From Nitrospira sp. (GTDB lineage Bacteria; Nitrospirota; Nitrospiria; Nitrospirales; Nitrospiraceae): 10,000 bases of DNA. The stretch covers positions 1-10,000 of the forward strand of contig JAIWOH010000146.1 in NCBI GenBank assembly GCA_020216985.1, in the 5' to 3' direction. The position numbers and the translations under genes are program-made. The notes under the pieces were generated by a model. The model had not been told where the DNA came from. It worked only from the letters and a program-made list of their open reading frames with translations, and searched no databases. Positions 1-6,514 of the stretch are shown in pieces (the first letter of the stretch is position 1; each line of letters opens with the position of its first letter).

Positions 1-164
1 ATCTTAAATCGATCTTCGATCTCAAAGAGCAGCTCGATGATGGCCACCGAATCGAGTCCGAGATCGTCTCGAAGGTGATGGGATTCGGTAATGGTGGAAG
101 GGTCTCGCTTCAGATAAGTAGCAAGCGCCTGGATGATCTGAGAGGTCACCTCAAGTTCGGTCAT
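1..164 (-). CDS. Acyl carrier protein, N-terminal 54 residues (cut by window edge)
   Basis: Carries growing acyl chains as thioesters on a 4'-phosphopantetheine arm in the cytoplasm. The 54 visible residues contain the diagnostic helix-II motif DLGLDSVAIIELLFEIEDRF at about 34-53. Ser39 of the DS motif is the expected attachment site. Family ACPs are about 75-90 residues, so roughly the last third lies beyond base 1. The ATG at 164 is supported by an AAGGAG site at 173-178, nine bases upstream. Housekeeping AcpP usually reads DSLD-VEL here; this one reads DSVA-IEL. It also lies downstream of a FabF gene, whereas the usual fab cluster runs acpP then fabF with fabD and fabG nearby. Both points suggest a secondary carrier dedicated to a particular lipid, but this is inference. 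The ACP identity is firm; its role is not. Confidence 0.9.
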   Translation of the reverse strand, partial: MTELEVTSQIIQALATYLKRDPSTITESHHLRDDLGLDSVAIIELLFEIEDRFK

Positions 165-265
165 TATGGATGCTCCTTCATCATGGAAGTGAAGATCCCG
201 GCGGTCGATTGCGGGATACGCTCGTAATCACATCAATATCCGGTTGTCCACTCCGGTTGCCGCTC

Positions 266-284
266 CGGCGTCCAGCGGACGCCG
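266..284. repeat. Short GC-rich hairpin in the fabF-ACP gap
   Basis: CGGCGTCC and GGACGCCG form a perfect 8-bp stem with a 3-base loop, AGC. It lies in the 192-bp gap between the fabF stop (357) and the ACP start (164). No T-run follows on either strand, so it does not look like a standard intrinsic terminator. It could stabilise or process the minus-strand mRNA, or partly uncouple ACP expression from fabF. Just upstream in plus coordinates, TCCGGTTG occurs twice (239-246 and 252-259). I see no convincing promoter or small gene in the gap. Confidence 0.5.
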
Positions 285-356
285 AGTGTGAGCCGACGTC
301 TTCATGACTTGCGGCAGGAAGACTGTTGTCGGTGTGCGGAAGAGAAGACCCGTCTC

Positions 357-1619
357 TCATGCGACGAATTTTTTCAACACGACCGTGGCGTTGTTGCTCC
401 CGAAGCCGAACGAATTCACGAGAGCGGCTCTGATTTTTCGTTCTTGCGGTAATCGGCTGATGCCGTCCAGGCGGCAAGCCGGATCAGGGTCATCATAGTT
501 GGCCGTGGGATGGATCTGTCCGGTGTGAATAGCCAGCGCCGAAGCGATGGCGCCGAGCGCGCCGGCGGCTCCCAGGGTATGACCGATAAGCGACTTCGTG
601 GCGTTGACGGCGATCTTATCCGCCCGGTTCTTGAACAGCCGCTTGATAGCTTTCACCTCGACCGCGTCGCCGATGGCCGTCGAAGTCGCATGCGCATTGA
701 TGTAATCCACCTGCGCCGGAGTCAGACCGGCCGAGTCCAAGGCCAGTTTCATGGTGACGGCCACTTCTTCGCCGTCCTCTCGGGGAATGACCATGTGATA
801 GGCCTCGCTGGTGGCGGCGTATCCGGCAAGCTCGGCGTAAATCCTCGCCTTTCGCTTGCGGGCGTGGGCCAGGGATTCGACGATCAAGGCGCCGGCTCCC
901 TCCCCCATCACGAATCCGTCCCGACGCCTGTCGAACGGACGGGAAGCCCGTTCCGGCGTATCGTTGAATTCGCTGGACAAGGCGCGCAGGGAACAAAACC
1001 CGGCAAAGACCAGCGGGGTGATGCTGGCGTCCGCGCCGACGGCGATCACCACGTCGGCCTGGCCGGTTCGAATGCACTGGAGCGCCTGTCCCAGCGCATG
1101 GGCGCTGGATGAGCAGGCCGTCGAAATCGTGAGATTCGGCCCCTTCGCTCCGTGAGCCATCGCCACGATACCGGAGGCGGAATTAAGCGTAATGGTCGGA
1201 ATGAAATTCGGATGAACGCGATTGGGCTTTTGTGTTTTGAAGAGTTGGGTGATTTCCCGCTCTCCCATGACCATCCCGCCCATGCCGGCTCCCACGATGA
1301 CCCCGACGCGGTGCGGTCGCTCCTTGGCCATGACGAGATGAGCGTCGGCAAGAGCCTCCTTGGCGGCCACGAGAGCGAATTGAGCGTATCGGTCCACGCG
1401 ATTGGCCTGATTGGGGGGCAGGTATTGTTCCGGTGAAAAATTCTGAACCTGACCGGCCACTCGCGATCGATATTCGGTGAACGGAAACGGTTCAAGCGAG
1501 GAAGGAGAAATGGCCGATACGCCCGAGCGTCCGGTCAAAGCGGTTTTCCAAAATTCGCTGACGCCGATGCCGATGGACGAAACCACCCCCAAACCCGTAA
1601 TCACGACACGCGACTTCAT
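357..1619 (-). CDS. fabF: Beta-ketoacyl-ACP synthase II (FabF-type KAS)
   Basis: Catalyses decarboxylative condensation of malonyl-ACP with acyl-ACP, the chain-elongation step of type II fatty acid synthesis, in the cytoplasm. The 420 residues are full length for the family (about 410-420). The complete Cys-His-His triad is present: Cys169 in TACSSS, His310 in NAHATST and His347 in KSLIGHTLGAAG. The C-terminal NSFGFGSNNA glycine-rich loop (about 402-411) is also intact, so this should be an active condensing enzyme and not a chain-length-factor-type partner. The ATG at 1619 has an AAGGAG site at 1628-1633 with 8-base spacing. The gene is 72 bp downstream of lptG and 192 bp upstream of an ACP gene on the same strand, suggesting cotranscription. 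Whether this is the main cell FabF or a paralogue for a special lipid cannot be decided here. The absence of fabD, fabG and fabH in the visible part leans towards a paralogue. Confidence 0.93.
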   Translation of the reverse strand: MKSRVVITGLGVVSSIGIGVSEFWKTALTGRSGVSAISPSSLEPFPFTEYRSRVAGQVQNFSPEQYLPPNQANRVDRYAQFALVAAKEALADAHLVMAKERPHRVGVIVGAGMGGMVMGEREITQLFKTQKPNRVHPNFIPTITLNSASGIVAMAHGAKGPNLTISTACSSSAHALGQALQCIRTGQADVVIAVGADASITPLVFAGFCSLRALSSEFNDTPERASRPFDRRRDGFVMGEGAGALIVESLAHARKRKARIYAELAGYAATSEAYHMVIPREDGEEVAVTMKLALDSAGLTPAQVDYINAHATSTAIGDAVEVKAIKRLFKNRADKIAVNATKSLIGHTLGAAGALGAIASALAIHTGQIHPTANYDDPDPACRLDGISRLPQERKIRAALVNSFGFGSNNATVVLKKFVA

Positions 1620-1691
1620 GCGATGTTCTCCTTCATGCCGCTCTTACTTACCGGAAGAATGGAAAGCAGTCAACTGGAGATTGGCGATCGC

Positions 1692-2783
1692 TCAATGACG
1701 GACTTTGAGCAAGAGATACAGTCCGAAGCTGATGAACAGGATGTTCGCCAACCAACCGGCGAACATCGGCGTCAGCGCGCCTCCGCGTCCCAGAGCGACG
1801 GCGATGGATTGAGTTGTCCAATAACAGAATCCGACGACGAAGGCTTGGCCGATTCCGGCGGCCATGCTGCCGCCGCGAACGCCGCTTCGCCGCAACCCCA
1901 GCGCGATACCGATCAGAACCATAACGACCGTCACCACGGGGAATGCCAAGCGATTGTAGTAATCGGTCAGCAAGCGGGCGACCGAGACGCCTTCCGGCTG
2001 AAACCTGGCGATATAGTTGCGGATCTGTTCAAACGTCATCGACTCGGAGTTGCCCGTCAACGAAGTGGCGAAATCGTCGGGAATAAGAGGAATTTGGGCC
2101 GGTTGTTCCGTAAAGGAAACAAGGTCCACGTCGTTATTCGGTCCGAACTGCCGGCGGACTCCGTCGCGCAAAATCCACCCCTCGCCGGTGAACCGGGCCT
2201 CAGAGGCTTCGATGATGCGGTCGAGATGGAAGGTCCGATCGAAGTGAAACAGCCGGACCCCTCGAAGGGCGTGCCCTCCGACGTCGACCGTGTTGATCGA
2301 CATCAGTGTGTCGGATCCGATGCGGACCCAAGGCTGGGTCGCCTGAACCGTCAACGGAGTCGGCCGTTTTTCAATGCGGATCAAACGGATCTCTTCGGCC
2401 TTTTCGGACGCAAGCGGGATGATCGTGGAACTCAATGCCAGCAGGATGAGCGAGAGAAAACCGGCAAACAGGAGAAACGGCGAGGTCATCCGGAGCAGAC
2501 TGACACCGCAGCTTCGGAGCGCGGTGATTTCATTGCTGCGCGAGAGCAGTCCGATCGTCAGAAGCGTGGCGACCAAGACGGCGAAGGGCGCCACTTGGAA
2601 CGAAATGGCCGGGATTTTCAGAGCGAAATACATGAGCAACGGCACGACACCCGAATCGTAGCGAAGAAATCGACGGACTTTTTCAAAGAAGTCGATCACC
2701 ATGTAGATGGTCAGCAGTCCCGAAAAACACATCAAAAAAATTTTGACGTGTTCCCGCAAGATATAACGAAAGAGGATCGTCAT
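1692..2783 (-). CDS. lptG: Lipopolysaccharide export permease LptG (YjgQ family)
   Basis: Inner-membrane subunit of the LptB2FG ABC transporter, which extracts lipopolysaccharide from the inner membrane and passes it to the LptC-LptA bridge. The protein has 363 residues, the normal size. Membrane segments are visible at about 13-33, 60-80 and 102-124, then a soluble periplasmic region (about 140-250, the beta-jellyroll position), then segments at about 278-297, 306-330 and 338-360. This three-plus-three layout defines the LptF/LptG fold. The SRSNEITALRSCGVS segment (about 81-95) is the conserved cytoplasmic coupling region facing the LptB ATPase. Its ATG shares one base with the lptF stop (TGATG), which indicates translational coupling. 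Choosing LptG over LptF rests on position as second gene of the pair and general resemblance; the family is certain, the F/G assignment somewhat less so. Confidence 0.9.
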   Translation of the reverse strand: MTILFRYILREHVKIFLMCFSGLLTIYMVIDFFEKVRRFLRYDSGVVPLLMYFALKIPAISFQVAPFAVLVATLLTIGLLSRSNEITALRSCGVSLLRMTSPFLLFAGFLSLILLALSSTIIPLASEKAEEIRLIRIEKRPTPLTVQATQPWVRIGSDTLMSINTVDVGGHALRGVRLFHFDRTFHLDRIIEASEARFTGEGWILRDGVRRQFGPNNDVDLVSFTEQPAQIPLIPDDFATSLTGNSESMTFEQIRNYIARFQPEGVSVARLLTDYYNRLAFPVVTVVMVLIGIALGLRRSGVRGGSMAAGIGQAFVVGFCYWTTQSIAVALGRGGALTPMFAGWLANILFISFGLYLLLKVRH

Positions 2784-3871
2784 CAGTGGCCTGCCTTCAT
2801 AAAGAGAAAAATCGTCGCCAGCGCAAAAATAAGGGTGGGCGCCCAGGCGCCGGCGAACGGACCGATCATCATGGTCGTCACCAGAAAGTCGAACGCGATG
2901 TTCAACAGGTAGAAGACGACGATCACCACGACTCCGACCGCAAAACCGCCGATGCGCCCCGAGCGCTTGGAAACGATGCCCAGCGGCACTCCCAGAAGAC
3001 AGAACACCAACGAGGCGGACGGGAAGGCGAGGTCTTTATAGTACTCCATTAGTCGGCGCAGGCCCGTCGAGTCCTTCTCGCCCCCTTCTCGAATCATGGT
3101 CATGATTTGTTCATAGGTCGGCCGCTCTTCGGCCGCGGAATAGGCGCTATGGGCCAGGCTCAGTTTGATGTCGTAATGGGTAAAGGAGACCAGGCGATAT
3201 TGATCCACTCGATCCGGCCGACTGTGAATGACGCCGTTGACCAAGCGCAGAGCCACTTGGCTGTTTTCTTGATCCATGAACACATGGTATTCCTCCGCCA
3301 CGATGATGCGAGGATCCTGGGGGGATCGGGCGTCCGACACGAAAATCCCGCTCCGAGATCCACCGTCGGCGGAGTCCGGCACATAGATGACCATGCGCGG
3401 AATCGGTTCATTGAAGGTGCCCCGTTCCAAGGCCAGGACGAGCTGGTCTTTGAGGAGATTCAGGGCGACTTTTTTAAGGTTCAGCGAGCTCCAAGGCTGT
3501 CCCCATTGAGAGAGAAAGAGCGTCAGGCCGAAAACGGCCCCGGCGAAGAGGACCACGGGTTGTGCTAAGCGAAAAAGACTGAGCCCCGCGGCCCGCATCG
3601 CAACGAGTTCCTTATCGTACGATAATCGGCCGAAGGCGGTGATCGAGGCGATCAAGCCTGCGATCGGAAGCGTCAAGACCAAACCGGACGGCAGAAGCAC
3701 GGCGATGACTTTCAGGACCGCCCAAATCCCCACCCCTTTCGAGACCAGCAGCTCGACCAACCGCAACAGCTCGCGGGTCAACATGACGAAACAGAGCGCC
3801 CCCAGACTCAAGCCAAAAGGAGTGAGCAGTTCGGTAAAAATATAACGATCAAGCAGAGTTCGTAGGATCAC
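2783..3871 (-). CDS. lptF: Lipopolysaccharide export permease LptF (YjgP family), GTG start
   Basis: Partner of LptG in the inner-membrane LptB2FG exporter. From the GTG at 3871 the protein has 362 residues, the family size, and opens with LLDRYIFTELL, the typical LptF N-terminus. Membrane segments lie at about 14-40, 53-80, 103-124, 280-299, 307-332 and 342-360, with the periplasmic domain at about 140-250. The cytoplasmic coupling segment YDKELVAMRAAGLS is at about 85-98. The reading frame stays open upstream to 4147 (454 residues), but that extension has no family character and would run across a good promoter at 3948-3977, so I reject it. The GTG at 3871 lacks a clear Shine-Dalgarno site. 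Another in-frame GTG near 3950 follows an AAGGAGG but with about 16 bases of spacing, and it overlaps the -10. The start is therefore likely but not proven. Confidence 0.88.
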   Translation of the reverse strand: MILRTLLDRYIFTELLTPFGLSLGALCFVMLTRELLRLVELLVSKGVGIWAVLKVIAVLLPSGLVLTLPIAGLIASITAFGRLSYDKELVAMRAAGLSLFRLAQPVVLFAGAVFGLTLFLSQWGQPWSSLNLKKVALNLLKDQLVLALERGTFNEPIPRMVIYVPDSADGGSRSGIFVSDARSPQDPRIIVAEEYHVFMDQENSQVALRLVNGVIHSRPDRVDQYRLVSFTHYDIKLSLAHSAYSAAEERPTYEQIMTMIREGGEKDSTGLRRLMEYYKDLAFPSASLVFCLLGVPLGIVSKRSGRIGGFAVGVVVIVVFYLLNIAFDFLVTTMMIGPFAGAWAPTLIFALATIFLFMKAGH

Positions 3872-3947
3872 GAGATCATCGGCATGGGCGATCGATAGGA
3901 TGCTAGGTGCTTGGGAGCTTAAAATTGAGGCGCGACGAACTTCGAAC

Positions 3948-3977
3948 ACTATAAGATGATGGCCGCCTCCTTGTAAA
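3948..3977 (-). promoter_or_regulatory. Predicted sigma70-type promoter of the lptF operon
   Basis: Read on the minus strand, TTTACA (3972-3977) and TATAGT (3948-3953) are separated by 18 bases. Each hexamer matches the sigma70 consensus at 5 of 6 positions. Transcription would begin near 3941, leaving a leader of about 70 bases before the GTG at 3871. This supports the short form of LptF. An AAGGAGG lies inside the spacer and is probably coincidental. Confidence 0.55.
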
Positions 3978-4012
3978 TATGGCCCGACCATATCGATCGG
4001 CCAAAGAATCGC

Positions 4013-4041
4013 TTGACAGGAATGATCCTCTATGTTACACC
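4013..4041 (+). promoter_or_regulatory. Candidate promoter of the cold-shock gene
   Basis: A perfect -35 hexamer, TTGACA (4013-4018), is followed after 17 bases by TACACC (4036-4041), a weak 3-of-6 match to the -10 consensus. If used, transcription would begin near 4048 and leave an untranslated leader of about 170 bases. That is comparable to the long leaders of the E. coli cspA family. The -10 match is poor, so the call is moderate. Confidence 0.38.
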
Positions 4042-4204
4042 GCACCGCGACTTTTATCCCAAGATGGGGCTCCGTGACAGATACAATGCGCGTGAAGGTG
4101 CCCGTCAATTTTCCCCTCAGCCAGGTCCGGTCTCTCGTCCACGTCATGTCCCATCCCCGAAGGGTTTTACAGTCAGCAGGTCTGCTCGCGTGTGGGCCTT
4201 AAGG

Positions 4205-4212
4205 AAAGGAGG
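4205..4212 (+). promoter_or_regulatory. Strong ribosome binding site that fixes the csp GTG start
   Basis: AAAGGAGG ends 6 bases before the GTG at 4219. It decides between that GTG and an upstream in-frame start at 4192, which has no comparable site and would add nine residues not seen in cold-shock proteins. Confidence 0.85.
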
Positions 4213-4218
4213 CGGTTC

Positions 4219-4437
4219 GTGAAGACGAAAGGAACGGTCAAGTGGTTTAACGATCGGAAAGGGTTCGGGTTCATCCGTCTTGAGAGCGGAGAAGACGTGT
4301 TTGTTCACTATTCGGCGTTGCAGGGGGAAGGGTTCAAAACCTTGAAAGAGGGTGAAAACGTCGAATTTGATATCGTCCAAGGGGCCAAGGGACCGCAAGC
4401 CGCCAATGTACTGAGGTCGGCCGTCGCCTCTTCCTGA
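4219..4437 (+). CDS. csp: Cold-shock-domain protein (CspA family)
   Basis: Small cytoplasmic single-stranded RNA/DNA-binding beta-barrel that melts mRNA secondary structure. The protein has 72 residues and opens [11 protein letters not shown] from a GTG codon. RNP1, KGFGFI, is at 14-19 and RNP2, VFVHY, at 27-31; these carry the aromatic residues that stack on bases. Trp9, Phe16 and Phe18 are all present. The length is a few residues above E. coli CspA (70) owing to a short alanine/serine tail. The gene stands alone, divergent from lptF, with a possible long leader and a GC-rich hairpin after the stop. Whether it is cold-induced or a constitutive chaperone of the same fold cannot be told from the protein. 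Confidence 0.95.
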   Translation: MKTKGTVKWFNDRKGFGFIRLESGEDVFVHYSALQGEGFKTLKEGENVEFDIVQGAKGPQAANVLRSAVASS

Positions 4438-4457
4438 TAGTTGTCCTTTCTGCTCGC

Positions 4458-4498
4458 CACGGCGGGTTCGCTTCCGTTCCGGGAGAGGGCCCGCCGTG
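4458..4498 (+). terminator. GC-rich stem-loop after the cold-shock gene
   Basis: CACGGCGGG (4458-4466) and CCCGCCGTG (4490-4498) form a perfect 9-bp stem around a 23-base loop, beginning 20 bases after the csp stop. There is no T-run directly after it; the nearest is TTTTT about 22 bases on (4521-4525). It may be a non-canonical terminator or a 3' stabiliser that separates csp from the TPR gene. Confidence 0.5.
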
Positions 4499-4535
4499 CC
4501 CGTGTAATCGCCCGATCAGGTTTTTCCCCATTTTC

Positions 4536-4564
4536 TAGACAAAACCACTTAGGACTGTTAGCGT
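4536..4564 (+). promoter_or_regulatory. Weak candidate promoter of the TPR gene
   Basis: TAGACA (4536-4541, 5 of 6 to -35) and TAGCGT (4559-4564, 3 of 6 to -10) are separated by 17 bases. Transcription would begin near 4571, about 22 bases before the TTG start and just ahead of its ribosome site. If real, it excludes translation from the upstream GTG at 4563, which would not be in the mRNA. Confidence 0.3.
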
Positions 4565-4579
4565 GTTCGTATTCTTGAC

Positions 4580-4586
4580 GAGGAGG
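4580..4586 (+). promoter_or_regulatory. Ribosome binding site that fixes the TPR TTG start
   Basis: GAGGAGG ends 6 bases before an in-frame TTG at 4593. The alternative GTG at 4563 has only a weak TTAGGA upstream, and translation from it would run through this site. Confidence 0.75.
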
Positions 4587-4592
4587 TGCGTC

Positions 4593-6500
4593 TTGCCATT
4601 GGACCGCGGCAAAGTGCTGCAACAGGCCCAACTGCTCGCATCACGTGGACAGTATGAGCATGCGGTAGGTGAGTGGAAAAAACTGGCCGCTGAAGCGCCG
4701 CACGACGGGAGCATTCACAATTCCATCGGAGATCTGCACCTCAAGCGTAATGCCATAACCGAGGCGGTCGCCTCCTTTCTCAAGGCGGCGGAAGCGTTCA
4801 GAGGGGAGGGGGCTACGCTCAAGGCGATCGCCGCCTACAAGAAGGTTCTCAAGTGCGACCCGACCAAATACGAAGTGCATCAGCATTTGGGCGATTTGAA
4901 TGCGGAACGCGGCCTGGTCAGTAGCGCCGTGCAAGATTATCTCACGGCCGCCAAGCATTTTCTCAAGACGCGCAAGCCGAAAGAAGCGCTGGCCCTTTAC
5001 CGGAAAATCGTGGCACTTGACCCGTCGAATTTGAACGCGCAACAGCGTATCGCCGAACTCTGCCTTCAAGACAATCAACAAGAGGAAGCGACGAGGGTGT
5101 ATGTACAACTGGCGCGGGAACGTTCCGCTCAGGGACGTCATGAAGAAGCAAAAGAGGCCTATCAGGCCGTGCTCACGATCGATCCCCAGAACGGCGAGGC
5201 GGCGCAGTATGTCCAGAGCTTCAAGATCGGGAAATTCGGTTCGATGACGTCACAAAAGTCCAAGGACGCGGGAATCCCGCTGCGACCGTCCGATCCGCTG
5301 GGCCAACTGGCCGAGGTGGTCAGAAGGATGGACGAAGGACAGTATGACGGCGCCGAAGCCATTTTGAATCAAATGCTCTCGCGCGAACCGGGCAATCCGC
5401 AGGTCTGCCAGTTACTGGCCCGCCTGCATCTCCAACGGGGAGATCTCCAAGTGGCGCTGGGGGAGTATCGGTTTCTGGCCGGCGCGGCCTTGCGTGCGCA
5501 GGATTTCTATCTGGCGGAATCCCTCATTACGGAGTTCTTGTCACAGCAGCCCGACTCCGTGCCGTTATTGGAACTGTACGGAGAATTGTATGAAGAGCAA
5601 AATGATCCTGCATCGGCGGCCGTGCAGTACGCCAAAGCGATCGAGCTGTTGCTGGCACATCCCGAGCCGGGCATGGAGGGATATCACGAAGAACTGTTTG
5701 AAAAAGTCCGAACGTTGTCGCCGGACAAAGAGTTGGTCGAGCGGCTTGCGGCCAGGATCCGAGGAGAAGCCGCTACGACTCGCGACTCCGCGTCCGTTCA
5801 TGAAGAGTCGGTTCCAACATCTTCCGTTCCGGTTCAATTGATTCCATCAAGAGGAGAAAGTGACGGAGAAGAAGGAAACGGAGCCTGTTCGGCCGAAGGG
5901 ACACTCCTTTCGCAATCAGATCCATTCCCAGAGAATGGGTCGGAAAAGACCGACCTTACGGCCAAAACGGTTCCCTTTCGACTCTGTGATGGGACTGAAC
6001 GTTCCGAGCCGGCTGTTCCGCCCGCACTTTCTCCATCGCGTGTTCCCGCGAGCGTTCCTGATTATGAAGCCCATTTCATGCTGGGCGTCGCCTACAAAAA
6101 CATGGGGCTGTACCCCGAAGCGAGAGAAGAATTTGACGTATCACGGAAGACGGATGCGTATTACCTCGATTCCTGCCTCATGGCGGCCCTTTGTTTCAAG
6201 GAAGAAAACCGATTGGCGGAAGCCATTCGAGAGCTTGAAACGTTGTTGGACGACTCTCGGTGTCGAGGCGCCAAAGCGCAAGCCATTCGATACGAATTGG
6301 GGCTGCTCTATGAAGCCGATGCTCAGTGGGAGAGGGCGATAACCGCGTTTGAAGCCATTCCGTCGTTCCACGATGTGCCGGAACGGTTGGCAATGCTCAG
6401 GAGCAAAGCCCATGCCCGCAACGAATCCGGTTCGTCGTCGTGGCAGCAAAGTGAGAGAGGGGATGCCGACCGTTTTGGTGGTTGTGCGCTCACCGGATGA
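4593..6500 (+). CDS. Large tetratricopeptide-repeat protein, TTG start
   Basis: Probably a protein-protein interaction scaffold of TPR helical hairpins; no enzymatic domain is visible. From the TTG at 4593 it has 635 residues. The N-terminal block (about 1-210) contains roughly five or six consecutive TPR-like units with ALxxYxxxxxLDP spacing, for example KEALALYRKIVALDPSN at about 130-146. A second block covers about 235-385. Residues about 390-488 are a Ser/Pro/Glu-rich, probably disordered linker. A third block (about 490-600) carries further repeats, such as MLGVAYKNMGLYPEAREEF, and ends in a polar tail. No signal peptide or membrane segment is seen, so it is likely cytoplasmic. It does not match a named family I can recognise. 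The stop is 14 bp from the stop of the convergent dehydrogenase gene. The csp gene upstream is probably transcriptionally separate. Confidence 0.85.
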   Translation: MPLDRGKVLQQAQLLASRGQYEHAVGEWKKLAAEAPHDGSIHNSIGDLHLKRNAITEAVASFLKAAEAFRGEGATLKAIAAYKKVLKCDPTKYEVHQHLGDLNAERGLVSSAVQDYLTAAKHFLKTRKPKEALALYRKIVALDPSNLNAQQRIAELCLQDNQQEEATRVYVQLARERSAQGRHEEAKEAYQAVLTIDPQNGEAAQYVQSFKIGKFGSMTSQKSKDAGIPLRPSDPLGQLAEVVRRMDEGQYDGAEAILNQMLSREPGNPQVCQLLARLHLQRGDLQVALGEYRFLAGAALRAQDFYLAESLITEFLSQQPDSVPLLELYGELYEEQNDPASAAVQYAKAIELLLAHPEPGMEGYHEELFEKVRTLSPDKELVERLAARIRGEAATTRDSASVHEESVPTSSVPVQLIPSRGESDGEEGNGACSAEGTLLSQSDPFPENGSEKTDLTAKTVPFRLCDGTERSEPAVPPALSPSRVPASVPDYEAHFMLGVAYKNMGLYPEAREEFDVSRKTDAYYLDSCLMAALCFKEENRLAEAIRELETLLDDSRCRGAKAQAIRYELGLLYEADAQWERAITAFEAIPSFHDVPERLAMLRSKAHARNESGSSSWQQSERGDADRFGGCALTG

Positions 6501-6514
6501 AACGCGACAGAGGG

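Larger units (their letters stand above)
3872..4218. other. Divergent intergenic region between lptF and the cold-shock gene
   Basis: This 347-bp stretch separates two divergently transcribed genes. It holds a minus-strand promoter candidate for lptF (3948-3977) and a plus-strand promoter candidate for csp (4013-4041), with the two -35 boxes 35 bp apart. A second, weaker plus-strand -10-like box (TACAAT, 4082-4087) lacks a recognisable -35. The remainder, about 4050-4218, would be the untranslated leader of the csp mRNA. Open frames crossing it on both strands show no protein-family character. Confidence 0.6.

Noticed and set aside
181..477. Minus-strand open frame crossing the fabF-ACP gap
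   Set aside because: It starts inside fabF in another frame, is Arg/Ser-rich, and has no family character; likely chance.
510..1112. Plus-strand open frame of 200 codons opposite fabF
   Set aside because: Antisense to an intact KAS with all catalytic residues; the translation is low-complexity Gly/Arg/Asp.
1623..2912. Plus-strand open frame of 429 codons opposite lptG
   Set aside because: Its product is rich in Asp, Arg, Gln and His with no family character, and it lies antisense to a clear six-segment membrane protein. It is a compositional shadow of lptG.
3981..4002. Imperfect GGCC...GGCC dyad between the lptF and csp promoters
   Set aside because: Arms match over only a few bases with a bulge; too weak to call an operator.
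3872..4147. N-terminal extension of LptF by about 92 residues
   Set aside because: Not seen in the family, overlaps a strong promoter candidate, and makes the protein much longer than LptF proteins usually are.
5860..6342. Second plus-strand frame overlapping the TPR linker, as a sign of a frameshift
   Set aside because: The main frame continues without a stop through the linker into good TPR repeats at 490-600, while the other frame encodes no repeats. The linker looks disordered, not frameshifted.
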